From: Nemertoderma westbladi
Lineage: Eukaryota > Xenacoelomorpha > Nemertodermatida > Nemertodermatidae
Assembly (NCBI GenBank): GCA_032718475.1
Contig: JAUCBJ010008214.1
Location: 1-51,181 of the forward strand
Direction: 5' to 3'
Length of the DNA: 51,181 nucleotides
Every line of letters starts with the position of its first letter. Position 1 is the first letter of the stretch. The notes beneath the pieces were generated by a model, which saw only the letters and a list, made by a program, of their open reading frames with translations, made no database searches and was not told where the DNA came from. The translations under genes and the position numbers were made by a program. Positions 41,467 through 51,181 of this stretch are shown piece by piece.

Positions 41467-42802
41467 TAAAATCCACCGTCGATTTATTTACATTAATAGG
41501 GACCTTGCGAGAGAATGCGGGACAAGATCCGTTATCATTTGTAAAATTCTCAGATAAAACCTGAGATAAAAGTTTAGCTTTAGAAGCGTCGTCAACAATT
41601 ACATTACCATTACATTGTAAAGGGGCAATACCCGACTTATTACTGCGTTTCGAGTTTACATACTTGAATATTGCATCCGGGTTACCCGAACTTAATATTT
41701 TATTTTCCCTAGTGCAGGCCGCTCTAAATGCTGCCTGTGAAACAGCCTTGGCCGCTCTTTTATATGCGGCTTGGCCGCCTTCCGTGTGTCTACGCCTCCA
41801 TAGGCATTTCTTGCTCCTTTGCAGTTGTTTTACATAAGTCGGATAATGAGTTTTATTATTCCCCTTAATGGTTTTAAAAGGCACAAACTGATCAATTCCT
41901 GCTTTTAACACCATACAAAAATTACCCCAAAAATCATTTATGGTAGTACACGAGCTATATAAATGATGCCAATCAGTATTATCCAGATAGGCAGAAAAAT
42001 TTGTAAAATCTCCTTTGGCAAAATCGTAAAACCCCAATGGTTTACATTGGGCAAATTGCCCGGGCGCTAAAATATTAAAATACACTGAATCATGGTCACT
42101 CGTAGAAAACGGTATGTCAACTGACACACTAGATACAACTAATTCGTCTGTTGTGAAGACTAAATCTAGGACATTTTCATTACGTGTTTTTTTAAGCTGC
42201 AGTTGGGTGAGACCGTTTTCTAAAACCATGACCGACATTGCATTATACAGGTCGGAATCCGGAAATGAGAATTGATTCCAGTCAAAATAAGGTAGATTAA
42301 AATCTCCTGCAATTACACAGGGCGATTTTATATCACAAAGTTCAGATAGTGCTAAACACAAGTTGTTGTTAGCACTCTGTGAAATATCAGGCGGCCGATA
42401 AACAGAAACGATCCGTAATGGATCATTTCCTATAAGGTCAACTGCTACTATTTCCGCTTCATCATACAGCTGAGATAAACGAACCTTTATACACTTAATA
42501 TAATTGCGGACAAGGATAGCCACCCCACCACCTCTACTTGGGCGGTCATTTCTAAATACTTGAAATTGTTTATCCCCAGAGATCGCGGCGTCTGGTAGAC
42601 TATCGTCAGTCCAAGTTTCGTTTATCCCTATTATATCTGAATCCGTGTTGTTTAAAAACAGATTTAAATCCGCTAGTTTGTTATTTAGAGAACGCGCGTT
42701 AAAAAAACAGCAATTAATCAGAGGTTTCTCATTCTGATCTTCTCCCCCAGTTAGTTTTCCTGTGCCTGTGGACGATGGCGCCAGTCCCGTTCCTGTTTCC
42801 AT
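41402..42802 (-). pseudogene. LINE B: APE endonuclease and linker
   Basis: The 466-codon frame starts METGTG at 42802. The APE domain covers residues about 30-250: NCCFFNARSLNNKL, SDIIGINETWTDDSL (catalytic Glu), RGGGVAILVR, IVSVYRPPD, CVIAGDFNLPYFDW (Asp/Asn), and FSTSDHDSVYF with the closing His. A basic linker follows (KQLQRSKKCLWRRRHTEGG; AACTRENKILSSGNPDAIFK), then the region just before the RT, where the frame shifts at about 41430. All catalytic residues of the nuclease seem present, so loss of function is due to the later frameshifts. Confidence 0.82.
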
Positions 42803-43369
42803 CTGCCATCAGTTTGTTTAGCGAACTTCCAAATTGTTCCATCTTGTCTGAGACTGTAGCTTTCTGTAACGTTGGTTCCTTACGCTTCCTTCGTATCCTT
42901 GTTTAAGTTGAAAACTATCTTTGAGCGATCTTTATATATCTTCCGCTGTTCGAGCGATTGACTCGCTCGAACTCGAATCACAGAGTTGATAGAAGACCCT
43001 TCTTCTTTCCTCGCCTTTTCGATGTTGGTTCGGAATAGTCGGAATCTTGTTCCGTTTTAAAGGATACCTTGACTAACCTATCCGAGTCTGGATTCTTCCG
43101 TCCTAGACGTGTTACTTCGGTAACGATGTCGGTTCTACACCCGCATGGGTGCAAAGACTGGTTACCTCGGTTTTATCGAAATCGTTGTCGTCTGAGTCCT
43201 TTAATCTCGCAATTATCGCTTCTTTTTTCAACTGTTCGCCGCGGAATACTTCCCGAACGGAGAATTAATTAAAATTCACCCAGAATTTAACACCCGGTTA
43301 AAATACTGTACCCTAGTGAATTCTAACCGGGGGTGAAAATACAGTACGGAATTTTAACCGAGAGGATAA

Positions 43370-43400
<31 letters not shown>

Positions 43401-44066
43401 TGTGTGGGGTGGAAATTTCTACTACGCCGTTACCGCAGTGTTAATTTCTCTCGGTGACAGTACAGCAGTGGCGGGGCGGCTTTCTCTCTTTGATAGGACA
43501 GATAACTATTATCTGAGCGGTTGTATTGGCCACTTTTCGTCTTTTTGTTCGTGTAAGAATACTTCTATTAAATTCCCATTGGGAGATTTCTTTGTTGGCC
43601 TATATTACTTATTAGACCAGCGACGCTCACCAATAGCAGCTCTCCCATTGGTACACTGCTCTGTCTCTCTCTTATCTCTTATCAGATCAAGAACTGCGGC
43701 ACCAGATGTTGTAATTATATAGCAATGTTATGGGCGATGGCATGTCTAGACAGTACATTTTTAGACGTCTCCTTGAACTATGGTGAACACAAACAAATAT
43801 TGGGTTTCGGTTGCATTCAACCACTCCTTCCAATCCTTTATGAATGGACTGTTTTATATTATGGATCGTCTGTATTCACATTATTATAAGTTGGAAATAG
43901 ATTATGTTACTCTTTCAGTTTAGATTTGTAAGTGAGTAAAAGATTTGTTACAGAAGAACACTAAGATTTAAAACCAGGAACTCAAATTAGTAATCACATT
44001 TTTTATGAAATAAAAGGTTGGTTCCTCATCGGGTACTAAATAAATTAGTAAACATTAAATATACAC
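42803..44066. other. Non-coding stretch with a 25-base G run
   Basis: 42803-43000 may include ORF1 remnants or the 5' UTR of LINE B. A near-pure G run lies at about 43375-43400. The open frame 43333-43722 starts in that run and has a random translation, so it is not listed as a gene. Confidence 0.45.
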
Positions 44067-44767
44067 CATGTCCCAGAATATAGTGTCGTAATTCAGTGAC
44101 ACCCCCCCCCCCTAATTTGTCTACAAATCTTAATAAGATTGCATGAAATTTGAAACAGAGATAGTTTCACCTCCCAACCACTGACTGGGTGAGCCAGAAT
44201 TTTTATTTTTGCTTTCAATCTTTAGCTACAAGCGTTTAAAAAAGGTGTCTCCAGCGATATTACACCAGTTACACCGCAGGTATACACCGCATATACTATA
44301 CACCGCATATGCGGTATACACCGCATATAGGCACCGCTTATAGCTGCATGTTGGTACCAATGGAAAGCTGGCCCTGCAAGGATTCCAAATATGTAACACA
44401 ATTTGAATTTCGTTGAAAAATAGCTGAGATATGAGCGTTCAAATGTTGCATGGTTTTGCAACGACGCGAGGCTATTTTATTCTATTTAATAAATAAACCA
44501 TATTCTGGAACATTTTTTAAATGTATGAATAGCTACGTAATAGTATGATTAAATATGTAATGCATTGTTGCCCAGCTACGTATTTGGATAAACATAAAAT
44601 TCCAGATTATGATGCATTTTATTAAATAGAATAAAATAGCCTCGCGCAGGTGCATAACCATACAAAATTTGAACGTCCATATCTCAGCTAAATTTCAACG
44701 AAAATCAAATTGTGTTACATATTTGGAATTCTTGCATGACCAGCTTTCCATTGGTACTAACAAACAC
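44067..44767. repeat. Fold-back (MITE-like) element 1, right arm truncated
   Basis: The left part starts CCATGTCCCAGAATATAGTG. The central inverted arms are about 44352-44500 and 44600-44761: GCGAGGCTATTTTATTCTAT on the left is matched by ATAGAATAAAATAGCCTCGC on the right, and TTGGTACCAATGGAAAGCTG by AGCTTTCCATTGGTACTAA. The right arm should continue to a terminal CCATGTCCC complement, but stops at 44767, where a piece of the 1567-bp element's end begins. It includes a small (TATACACCGCATA)n array at about 44267-44335. Confidence 0.75.
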
Positions 44768-44871
44768 GTTCGTGGGGCCATCGCGCAGGACGAGGCTCAG
44801 TTATTAGATACAGATTAAAATTGAGCAATTTTATCCCAAAATCGGTACTTAAGAAATTTAAATAAATACAG
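44768..44871. repeat. Terminal fragment of the 1567-bp element type
   Basis: CACGTTCGTGGGG followed by CGCGCAG-ACGAGGC and AGTTATTA (44768-44812) is the reverse complement of the right end of 31502-33068 with few changes. What follows up to 44871 is unassigned. Confidence 0.55.
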
Positions 44872-45149
44872 TGTCATATAATATAGTAATCGTAATATAG
44901 TGTCATTTTCTGATGACACGGACCCCCCCCCCCCCCCCCAGATTTTTCTACAAATCTTTATCATAATGCTTGAAATTTGAAACTCCACTAGTTCAACTCA
45001 CCGTGGTTGTTACCATGAAGCTGGAATTTTCGATTTTGCCTTTAAATTTTTTTTATAAGCGTTTTAAAAATGTGTCTTTTGCGAAATCGCACCCTCCGTA
45101 TCGTGGCCATTCTTCACATTAGTCGTACTATATCGTTTCATATCATTAA

Positions 45150-46725
45150 CCCTATTAAACCCGGGGGGGGGGGGGGGGGTCAATATGAACCCCCCCCCCG
45201 TGGTTTTTTTATTATAATTCTGAAACAAACGCAGTTGGGAATCTGAAATTTTATGACTTTTCCTAAAAATCTATTGTCTTCCTAGTAGTGAAAACCGTTT
45301 TCAAAAATATTGGGTACTTTTCGAGTTATAGCCCCATTTTTTAACCCTACTTTTGGCACTTTTTTTGAGACGTTTTTTGAAAATTACATTTCATTAAATA
45401 TGAATTGTAACATCTCTATTTTTTATTTACACCGGTTTTTTGGTGTTAGAAATTTGATGGAATTCATATAAATTGATTTAGAAATTTCAAACTTGTTTTT
45501 TTCGGTGGGTGCCAAATTTTGGTGCCAGCACCAAATTTTGAAATAAGTCAATTTTGTAAATTGATCGCTTGAAACTTGTTTTTTACGCAATTGGGGTTTT
45601 TTCGGTTTCTGGATTCGATGAAATATATACGAGTTGCACCAAGCATATCAAACTTGTATTTTTCGGTGCTGTGTGCAAATTTTGGTGCTAGCACGAAATT
45701 TTGAAAATCCATTCAATAGATAAAATTGCTTGTGACAATTTATTTCTTGCGTTTTAGAGGTTTATGGCTGTTCTGAATTCAATTGAAAATATAATTATCG
45801 AACTAGACATCTCAAACTTGTATTTTCCGGATCTGGGTGCAAAATGTGGTGCTAGCACCAAATTTTGAAAACCATCAAATATATCAATTGATTGTGTCAC
45901 CTTGTTTCTTGCGTTATACGGGTTTGTGATGGTTCGGAATTCAATGGAATCAGTAAAAATTTCATAAGAGTTCTCAAACTTGTATTTTTCGCCGGTGGGT
46001 GAAAATTGTTGTGCCAGCACCAAATTTTGGAAAGTATGCAAATTGATAAGTAGATAGTATTACCTTGTTTCTTGCGTTATACGGGTTTATGAGGGTCCTG
46101 AATCCGATGAAATCAATAAAAACTGCACTGGACATCGCAAACTTGTACGTTTTGGTGATGGGTACGAAATTTGGTGCTAGCACCAAAATTTGCCAAATTA
46201 CGCCGAAAAATACAAGTACCAATGATCTGGCATATTAGAAATGTATTCCATTAGAATCAGCGCCCTCGAAAACCTGAAAATGTGAATTTATAGCATCGTA
46301 TAAGTGAATTAAAAATTTTGTGTTCTAACTGAAAAGTGCTGGTTACTTGTTTTTTTCATTTTTTTCCTACGCAGAGAGGACTAAACAGCCATTTATAGTA
46401 ATCATATCATTTTTTAATATTTTCCAATGTATTTTGCACCCCAGAAAACCTGTATTGAAAAATAATTAGCCGAAAATGTAACTTTCAAATTTGGTGAAAA
46501 TTGTGCACTACTTGTAATTTTGGTGCTGCAATATAACCACCCCAGTACATTTTTTCGAAAATTTTTTTTTCGGTCGGATCCAGACAAGTGATACCTACGT
46601 ACAAACAAAAAATCAGACGTTTTCGTAAATATTTGTAGATTTTAGAGGGGGGGAGGGGGTCAATATGACCCCCCCCCCCTCCCCCCGGTATTTGTACAAC
46701 ATTTTACAGCCCGGTACTAATAGGG
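45150..46725. mobile_element. piggyBac-type MITE (1576 bp) inserted at TTAA
   Basis: TTAA at 45146-45149 and TTAA at 46726-46729 flank a segment that starts CCCTATTA and ends TAATAGGG. TTAA duplication and a CCC-starting terminal repeat are hallmarks of the piggyBac superfamily. Subterminal GGTCAATATGAnCCCC palindromes within G/C runs lie near both ends. No transposase is encoded. Removing the segment together with one TTAA makes the arm of the surrounding fold-back element continuous with its partner at about 47095-47115, direct evidence of a nested insertion. Confidence 0.88.
45440..46240. repeat. Tandem repeat with 163-bp period around a palindrome
   Basis: The motif GGTGC(C/T)AGCAC(C/G)AAATTTTG starts at about 45521, 45684, 45848, 46010 and 46172, giving steps of 162-164 bp. 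Each unit also has a TGGTATTTTTCGGTG-like and a TTTCTTGCGTTATACGGGTTT-like part with divergence. In the last unit AAATTTGGTGCTAGCACCAAA is self-complementary. Short minus-strand open frames here simply translate the repeat. Confidence 0.85.
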
Positions 46726-47948
46726 TTAAACAGCTTGCGTTGCAAGAATTCCAAAAATGTAACAATATCTGAATTTCGTTGAGAAACAGCTGAGATATAG
46801 GCGTTCAAAGATTGCAAGAATTATCGTTCGCTGCAGGCCATTTATTGTATCTAATAAATACACAAAATTCTAGAATGTGTTATTTATTTTATAAGTTGGT
46901 TGGCAACAGCGGTATTCCTATCCAATATATCTATTGCGTAGCTATTCATACATAAACAAAATGTTCCAGAACATCGTTTATTTATTAAATAGAATAAATG
47001 GCCTTCAGCGAAGGATAATTCTTGCAATCATTGAACGCCTATATCTCAGCTGTTTCTCAACGAAATTCATATATTGTTACATATTTGGACTCCTTGCAAC
47101 GCACGCTTTTTAATGATATGAAAAATTAGGACTAATGCGAAGAATGGCCACGATGCGAAGGGTGCGATTTCGCAAAATACACTTTTTTAAAACGCTTATA
47201 AAAAAAATTTAAAGGCAAAATCTAAAATTCCGGCTTCATGGTGTCATCGACGGTGTGTGGAATGTTTCAAATTTCAAGCAATATGATAAACATTTGTAGA
47301 AAAATCTAAGGGGGGGGGGGGGGGGGAGGGGGGTCCGTGTCATCAGAAAATGACACTATATTACGGGACATGGTAAAATTAAGAAAATTTAACCAAAACC
47401 AATAAGAATAAATCAAAGAAGAGAAGAAAGATTCCCCCCCCCCCCCCCTTGCTTCAACCGCCCTCTTAATCTGCACCACCCCCAACCCAAAGGAGCACAG
47501 AGGATTAATGAAAGGCAGATAAAACAAGCTGACTTTACCTTACGGTGATGCCGAATCAACCTTCAGAATCAGGTTGATTAAAAGTCTCAAAAAATACTAT
47601 AATTTTGTCTAGGCATTTTTTATAATATGTATGGCATTATTATAAAGAGTATTACTAATTTATTTAATACTAGTTAAGAAAAAGACACCGGAAAAAGATT
47701 TTGAAAATAACATTTTTGGAATCAGATCGTTGAAGTGCCCCAAAAATTGAAATCAATTTGGCCGTGCATTTTCTTTTATAAACCGTTGGTTCAGCCCCAC
47801 CGTGAAATCTGAGTGTCAGTTAACATTTTATCATCAGCTCAACTTAAACTTATGTTAGTTGAAAAAGTTAGTTAGCAAATAAATGTATATCTGTCGTACT
47901 CATTGCCTTCTACAGTATTTTCAAATTATCAAATTATTTAAGCAATTG

Positions 47949-48302
47949 TTAAGCAATTGGTCCAAAAAATTGGGCCAACTTTATGAGTATAAATAAAAGG
48001 TAATCTAAAGCAAAATAACATCTGTTCCCAACTCCGCTCACAGCACAACTCGTTGTTAAAACAGAATAATTCAACTTCCCTCTACGATTTAAATTAAATA
48101 CCACAACTATTAGAGCAGTCAACCCTACCGTCAGCAAGACACAATAACTAAAAAACCAATCAGCTGACCAGCTATTCGCATTACCTGGTAGATATTCGGT
48201 TTCATTCAATTCAGTGAGTGTGAGATGGCCATCATCTGGCGAACTCAATCTTGTGCCAGTACAACTTTGTTGATAAGCCGGCATAGCATTCTTAATACAC
48301 AC
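47949..48302 (-). CDS. Doubtful small ORF with one predicted membrane segment
   Basis: A minus-strand frame of 117 codons contains a hydrophobic stretch of about 20 residues (VLLTVGLTALIVVVF) followed by NLNRRGK. That looks like a single-pass segment with a positive inside flank. The N-terminal 30 residues overlap an old LINE A 3' fragment in antisense, and the C-terminus is hydrophobic without a clear domain. It could be an exon of a surface protein, but chance is at least as likely. Confidence 0.15.
   Translation of the reverse strand: MCIKNAMPAYQQSCTGTRLSSPDDGHLTLTELNETEYLPGNANSWSADWFFSYCVLLTVGLTALIVVVFNLNRRGKLNYSVLTTSCAVSGVGNRCYFALDYLLFILIKLAQFFGPIA
48235..48300 (+). repeat. Old LINE family A 3' fragment
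   Basis: TTGATAAGCCGGCATAGCAT + TCTTAA matches TTGACAAGCCGGCACAGCAT + TCTTAA at 50926-50950, and the 20 bases before it also align. The fragment is diverged and lacks the typical tail. Confidence 0.5.
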
Positions 48303-49141
48303 TGTGCACTGGGCTTGCCAATTGTGGATTAGCTAGTTCTCTCTTACCAGGGCACTACTGTCACAATATTAGAGAATCACCTACAGTGATTCAACCCTGT
48401 ACAATCTATACACAATGGATAAGCAATAAATATATACACAATACGCTTACTGTTTGACAATATATTAGATTGTGCAACACGTGATCTTTCTTTCTTTGGC
48501 CAGCACGCCCTATTGCTACCTCAAACTTTGCTAGGTAGCAGTCCCCTTTATTGAAGGGTGATAAATGAATTGTAGTTGAGCTGTTGACGTATAGCGCTGG
48601 TTCAACCCCCGGTGACGCGCTTTCTCATTTTTTCCATTTCTGAACAACTTATTTCAATACCATTGGAGGGTGATAATTACTGCCGTTTTACGGTTGATGG
48701 CTAATAGGGTAATATATTGGTTTCTGGGTAGCGAAGTCGAAGTGCATGTAGGAAAATCCTGTAACACTGAAGACGTGTGTGTGTTGATACACGAAATGGC
48801 CATATGATAAAATAAATTTGTTTTATTTAGAATCGTGGCTTACGACCCATTTAAAACCAACATAACTCGATTGTAATATGTATTCAACACGAACGACATC
48901 TTTTAAACTCGCTTCATATTTATACAAAGCGGATTATCATTCACAGAATAGGCATTAGTAGTATTTTGGGTGAATGATATAATTTTGGATGGGCACAGCT
49001 TAACAAATTCGCAAATAACGTCCAGGTGGGATCGGACTGGTAACCGCAAGGCTGGAGGTATTGCTCTTTAACTAATCCGCTTAGATAAATGTAGGTAGGA
49101 AATACTACCTCATATTTTGTAAGAGCCGCGACTTATCCAAC

Positions 49142-51181
49142 ATGGGACAGACACGCCTCTCCAAACCAAACACTCCACGCGCAACGCGCCCCGATGCCAC
49201 AACCCCAACCCTCCCAGAAACCCCCGCCTACCCAGTGACAAGGTGACTAGACGAGTACTGTTCGCCGACACCCACCAATCCCAAGGAAACGCGAACGAGC
49301 GGCACGACACCCGGCCCGTCCACAAAACAGCAACCCCCCACCACATCACCACCCCACCGATCTTCCCACCCCACTATCCCACCATACACCGACACACCCC
49401 TTGTAATTACCCACTTACATAACAATACAATACCAATTTCCAAACCACCATTACTGACATCCCAACAGACAACCCCAACCACAGACAGAACATCGATCTG
49501 CACCAATTCTGGACCTAACAGGTTCACCCCCCTAATAACCCCCCACAACCCAACTCCACAACCATTCCTAACACGTACAAAACAAAACCCCCACCCAGCA
49601 CCCCCACCTCCGCACGCCCCATGGCCACAACTCGCACTGACTCAGCCGCACCCTCTCGCAACATCCCAGCACCCTAATACAATTTGTGACACCCCTTCAA
49701 CCCGCACCCGTTCGAAAACAACTAACATACAAACCCTCAATCCTCACACCCTTCCACCTAATACGACCGGCACACCAACCGTGCCAACCACCACAACACC
49801 CAATATCCCACGACACTACATACCCAACCCACATCCACATCAAACACCCCCCAACCCCCCTGACCCACCACACTACCGGAATGCCCGATATATAACCCCA
49901 CATACGGACAACCCTTCTATTGAGGTCATTATTAAAGAACTACACAGTAAAATCGATGCAACGAACATCAAACGATACAATAAAACCCACCCACCCAACC
50001 TTGATTTCCAACAACAATGCGCTCTACATTCCCTACGTAAACTCAAACACGTGTCGTACCTCAAAGGAGATAAAACAGGAAACATTATCGAGCTAGACAC
50101 CGAGGATAAAAACTACGAGATACAGCGCCTCCTCAGTGACACCTCCACCTACAAATGCCTTCAGAAAGATCCCACCCCCCGCTACAGAGTAACTTACCTG
50201 TTCCCGAACACCTTAACCGTTGGACATATCTTCATCACCCTAAAAGACCATAAACCCCAGGACCAATGGATCACCCATCCTAATGGTAAAATTATCCCCA
50301 AAGGCCGACCTATCATTGCTAACACTAACGCGTTCTTTACCCCGCTATCTAAATTGATGCACCATTATCTCAGCCCGCTAGTCACCAACGCTGCCAATCA
50401 CCTCAACAGTTCCCCCCAATTAAAGACGAATCTACCGGTTGACGTCGGACCTTCAGGGTGCAGCCTCGTCGCGGTTGACGTCGTCGATATGTTCACTGCA
50501 ATCCCCCACGAAATCGGAATCCAAGCAACCATGGAAACTCTAATTGAAGATCAGACCCTACCGCACCGTTCCGTTTTTACACCCCACCAGCTTTGCCTTA
50601 TACTCCGCTTCCTTTTATATCACAATTACTTTCAATAGAACCGGAAATTTTATTTGCAAATAGCTGGAGCCCCAATGGGAGGCCCCATAGCGGAGATTAC
50701 GCGGTCCTTACAGCGTCCAAAGTGATACGCAGAGCCCTTGACATAACTCTATTCTCACACACCTTCTTCCGTACCCTAGTCGATGATAGCTTACTAATAT
50801 TACTAATAAGCATGGTGGACAGCCCATGACTTTCTTGAGACGCATCTTAAAGGACACTGGCCTTAAAGATGCAGATGATCTAGCCAATGTCATGGGTGAT
50901 AGGTAGTTGTGGCGGTGCAATTTTGTTGACAAGCCGGCACAGCATTCTTAAAAATGCAGCTGCAATGCAGCATGCCGATCCTAGTAGTAGTAGTAGTAGT
51001 AGTAGTTACTAATATATGACAAACAACTCACTAATCAACAAATCCATACCCTCACACTTAACTTAAACATAGCATGTCAACATTTGTACAACACAAATGA
51101 CCTACAATTCACCACTGAGTCATCCAACACCCATATCAACTACCTAGATATCACAATATACCGACAGAACAACAACCTACT
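49142..51181 (+). pseudogene. Penelope-like element: N-terminal extension and reverse transcriptase
   Basis: ATG 49142 (MGQTRLSKPN) starts a frame that, apart from TGA at 49244-49246, stays open to TAG 50636-50638. The first 250 codons are Pro/Thr-rich. The RT domain then shows IKRYNKTHPPNLDFQQQ, YEIQRLLSDTSTYKCLQKDP (the L.D..TY..L..DPT hallmark of Penelope-like RTs), FITLKDHKP, KIIPKGRPIIANTNAFFTPL, and AVDVVDMFTAIPHEIG (motif A). After the TAG the same frame continues with KFYLQIAGAPMGGPIAE (motif B). A frameshift near 50720 leads to FRTLVDDSLLILL, the catalytic Asp pair. A LINE fragment (50809-51005) then interrupts it, and INYLDITIYRQNN follows up to the window end. The GIY-YIG nuclease, if present, lies beyond. 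Confidence 0.85.
50809..51005 (+). mobile_element. 5'-truncated LINE A 3' end with 9-bp target duplication
   Basis: TTACTAATA is present at 50800-50808 and 51006-51014, flanking 197 bp that begin within the LINE A C-terminal coding region (AGCATGGTGGACAGCCCATG). The insert carries the family's 3' end (GCATTCTTAAAAATGCAGC, GCATGCCGATCC) and finishes in (TAG)n. Removal with one target copy restores the Penelope-like RT frame across the site. This defines the 3' terminus and tail of LINE A. Confidence 0.92.

Larger units (their letters stand above)
39699..42802 (-). mobile_element. LINE family B (CR1/L2-like), nearly full length, frameshifted
   Basis: On the minus strand an APE endonuclease, a reverse transcriptase and a C-terminal domain follow each other in the order of CR1/L2-group LINEs, broken only by two frameshifts (about 41430 and 40860). 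The 3' UTR runs from 39935 to roughly 39699, where an (ATTAT)n stretch could be the 3' simple-repeat tail. Upstream of 42802 an open frame with RIRRKRKEPTLQKATVSDKM and EQFGSSLNKLMAD (about 42900-42790) may be the end of ORF1, so the element may extend further right. No target duplication was identified. Confidence 0.8.
44872..47375. repeat. Fold-back (MITE-like) element 2, interrupted by a MITE
   Basis: The outer arms are inverted copies: TAATATAGTGTCATTTTCTG + ATGACACGGACCCCC at about 44890 corresponds to GGGGGTCCGTGTCATCAGAA + AATGACACTATATTA at about 47330. Both continue through AAATTTGAAAC and a GCGAAATCGCACCCT block to TTTCATATCATTAA. The inner arms (46730-46900 and 46952-47110; GGCCATTTATT versus AATAAATGGCC) close the hairpin with a loop of about 50 bp. 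Without the insert at 45150-46725 the element is about 930 bp. It is related to element 1 to the left. Confidence 0.85.
47376..49141. other. Non-coding stretch before the Penelope-like element
   Basis: A C run lies at 47434-47448. A short LINE A-like 3' fragment and a doubtful membrane-segment ORF are given separately. From about 49090 the plus strand becomes strikingly G-poor and C-rich, the start of the Penelope-like element. Confidence 0.5.

Noticed and set aside
43333-43722. 129-codon plus-strand ORF
   Set aside because: It begins in a poly-G run encoding Gly repeats, and the rest has no domain or signal peptide.
45754-46222. Two short minus-strand ORFs with similar translations
   Set aside because: Their similarity reflects the 163-bp tandem repeat.
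1-51181. CRISPR array or bacterial operon
   Set aside because: No spacer-repeat array is present. Gene structure, LINEs and a SINE show animal DNA, and the repeats seen have no unique spacers of constant length.

Overview
This window looks like animal (metazoan) nuclear DNA from a repeat-rich invertebrate genome. It contains APE-type LINEs, a tRNA-derived SINE, a BEL/Pao LTR element, two Penelope-like remnants, a pogo-family transposase, a piggyBac-type MITE with TTAA flanks and several fold-back elements. The larger ORFs are unspliced and separated by AT-rich, stop-filled DNA, with no operon-like spacing. Frequent long G/C homopolymers and the echinoderm- or mollusc-like repeat content are suggestive only, so I do not name a species or phylum.

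Left part (1-16.9 kb). A degenerate copy of an unrecognised repeat, called R1 here, fills 1-2280. A 37-bp minisatellite follows (2295-3386), then a candidate first coding exon of a secreted protein on the minus strand (3468-3572), ending exactly at GTAAGT. A GIY-YIG fragment of a Penelope-like element lies at 4865-5155. A frame-broken gene at 5266-6861 ends in three copies of a Cys/His module. A BEL/Pao-type retroelement (7605-10943) retains gag, zinc knuckles, protease and the RNase H/pre-integrase tail, but reverse transcriptase and integrase are missing. A better copy of R1 (about 12465-15242) carries an intact 312-codon ORF of unknown function.

Middle part (17-25 kb). This holds an internally deleted LINE endonuclease fragment (minus), AT-rich minisatellites, an apparently intact 466-aa pogo-type transposase (19833-21233, minus), an L1-type ORF1 fragment, and a 5'-truncated LINE insertion (22718-24241) bounded by a perfect 13-bp target-site duplication.

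Duplicated part (25.7-40.1 kb). A 7990-bp unit is present in tandem. Its second copy lacks 1567 bp (31502-33068), which look like a separate mobile insert. Each copy carries the only convincing non-transposon gene candidate: an intact 616-aa MYND zinc-finger protein, identical in both copies and flanked by LINE 3' ends in inverted orientation. The duplication junctions fall inside two different LINEs. The right-hand LINE continues as a nearly complete, frameshifted element to 42802.

Right part (43-51 kb). Two related fold-back elements are followed by C-rich DNA. The second has a 1576-bp piggyBac-like MITE inserted at TTAA in one arm, and the MITE itself contains a 163-bp tandem repeat built round a palindrome. 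The C-rich DNA encodes a Penelope-like reverse transcriptase starting at 49142, interrupted by a 197-bp LINE 3' fragment with a 9-bp target-site duplication. The genes do not form a pathway. The window records successive insertions, nested insertions and one very recent segmental duplication.
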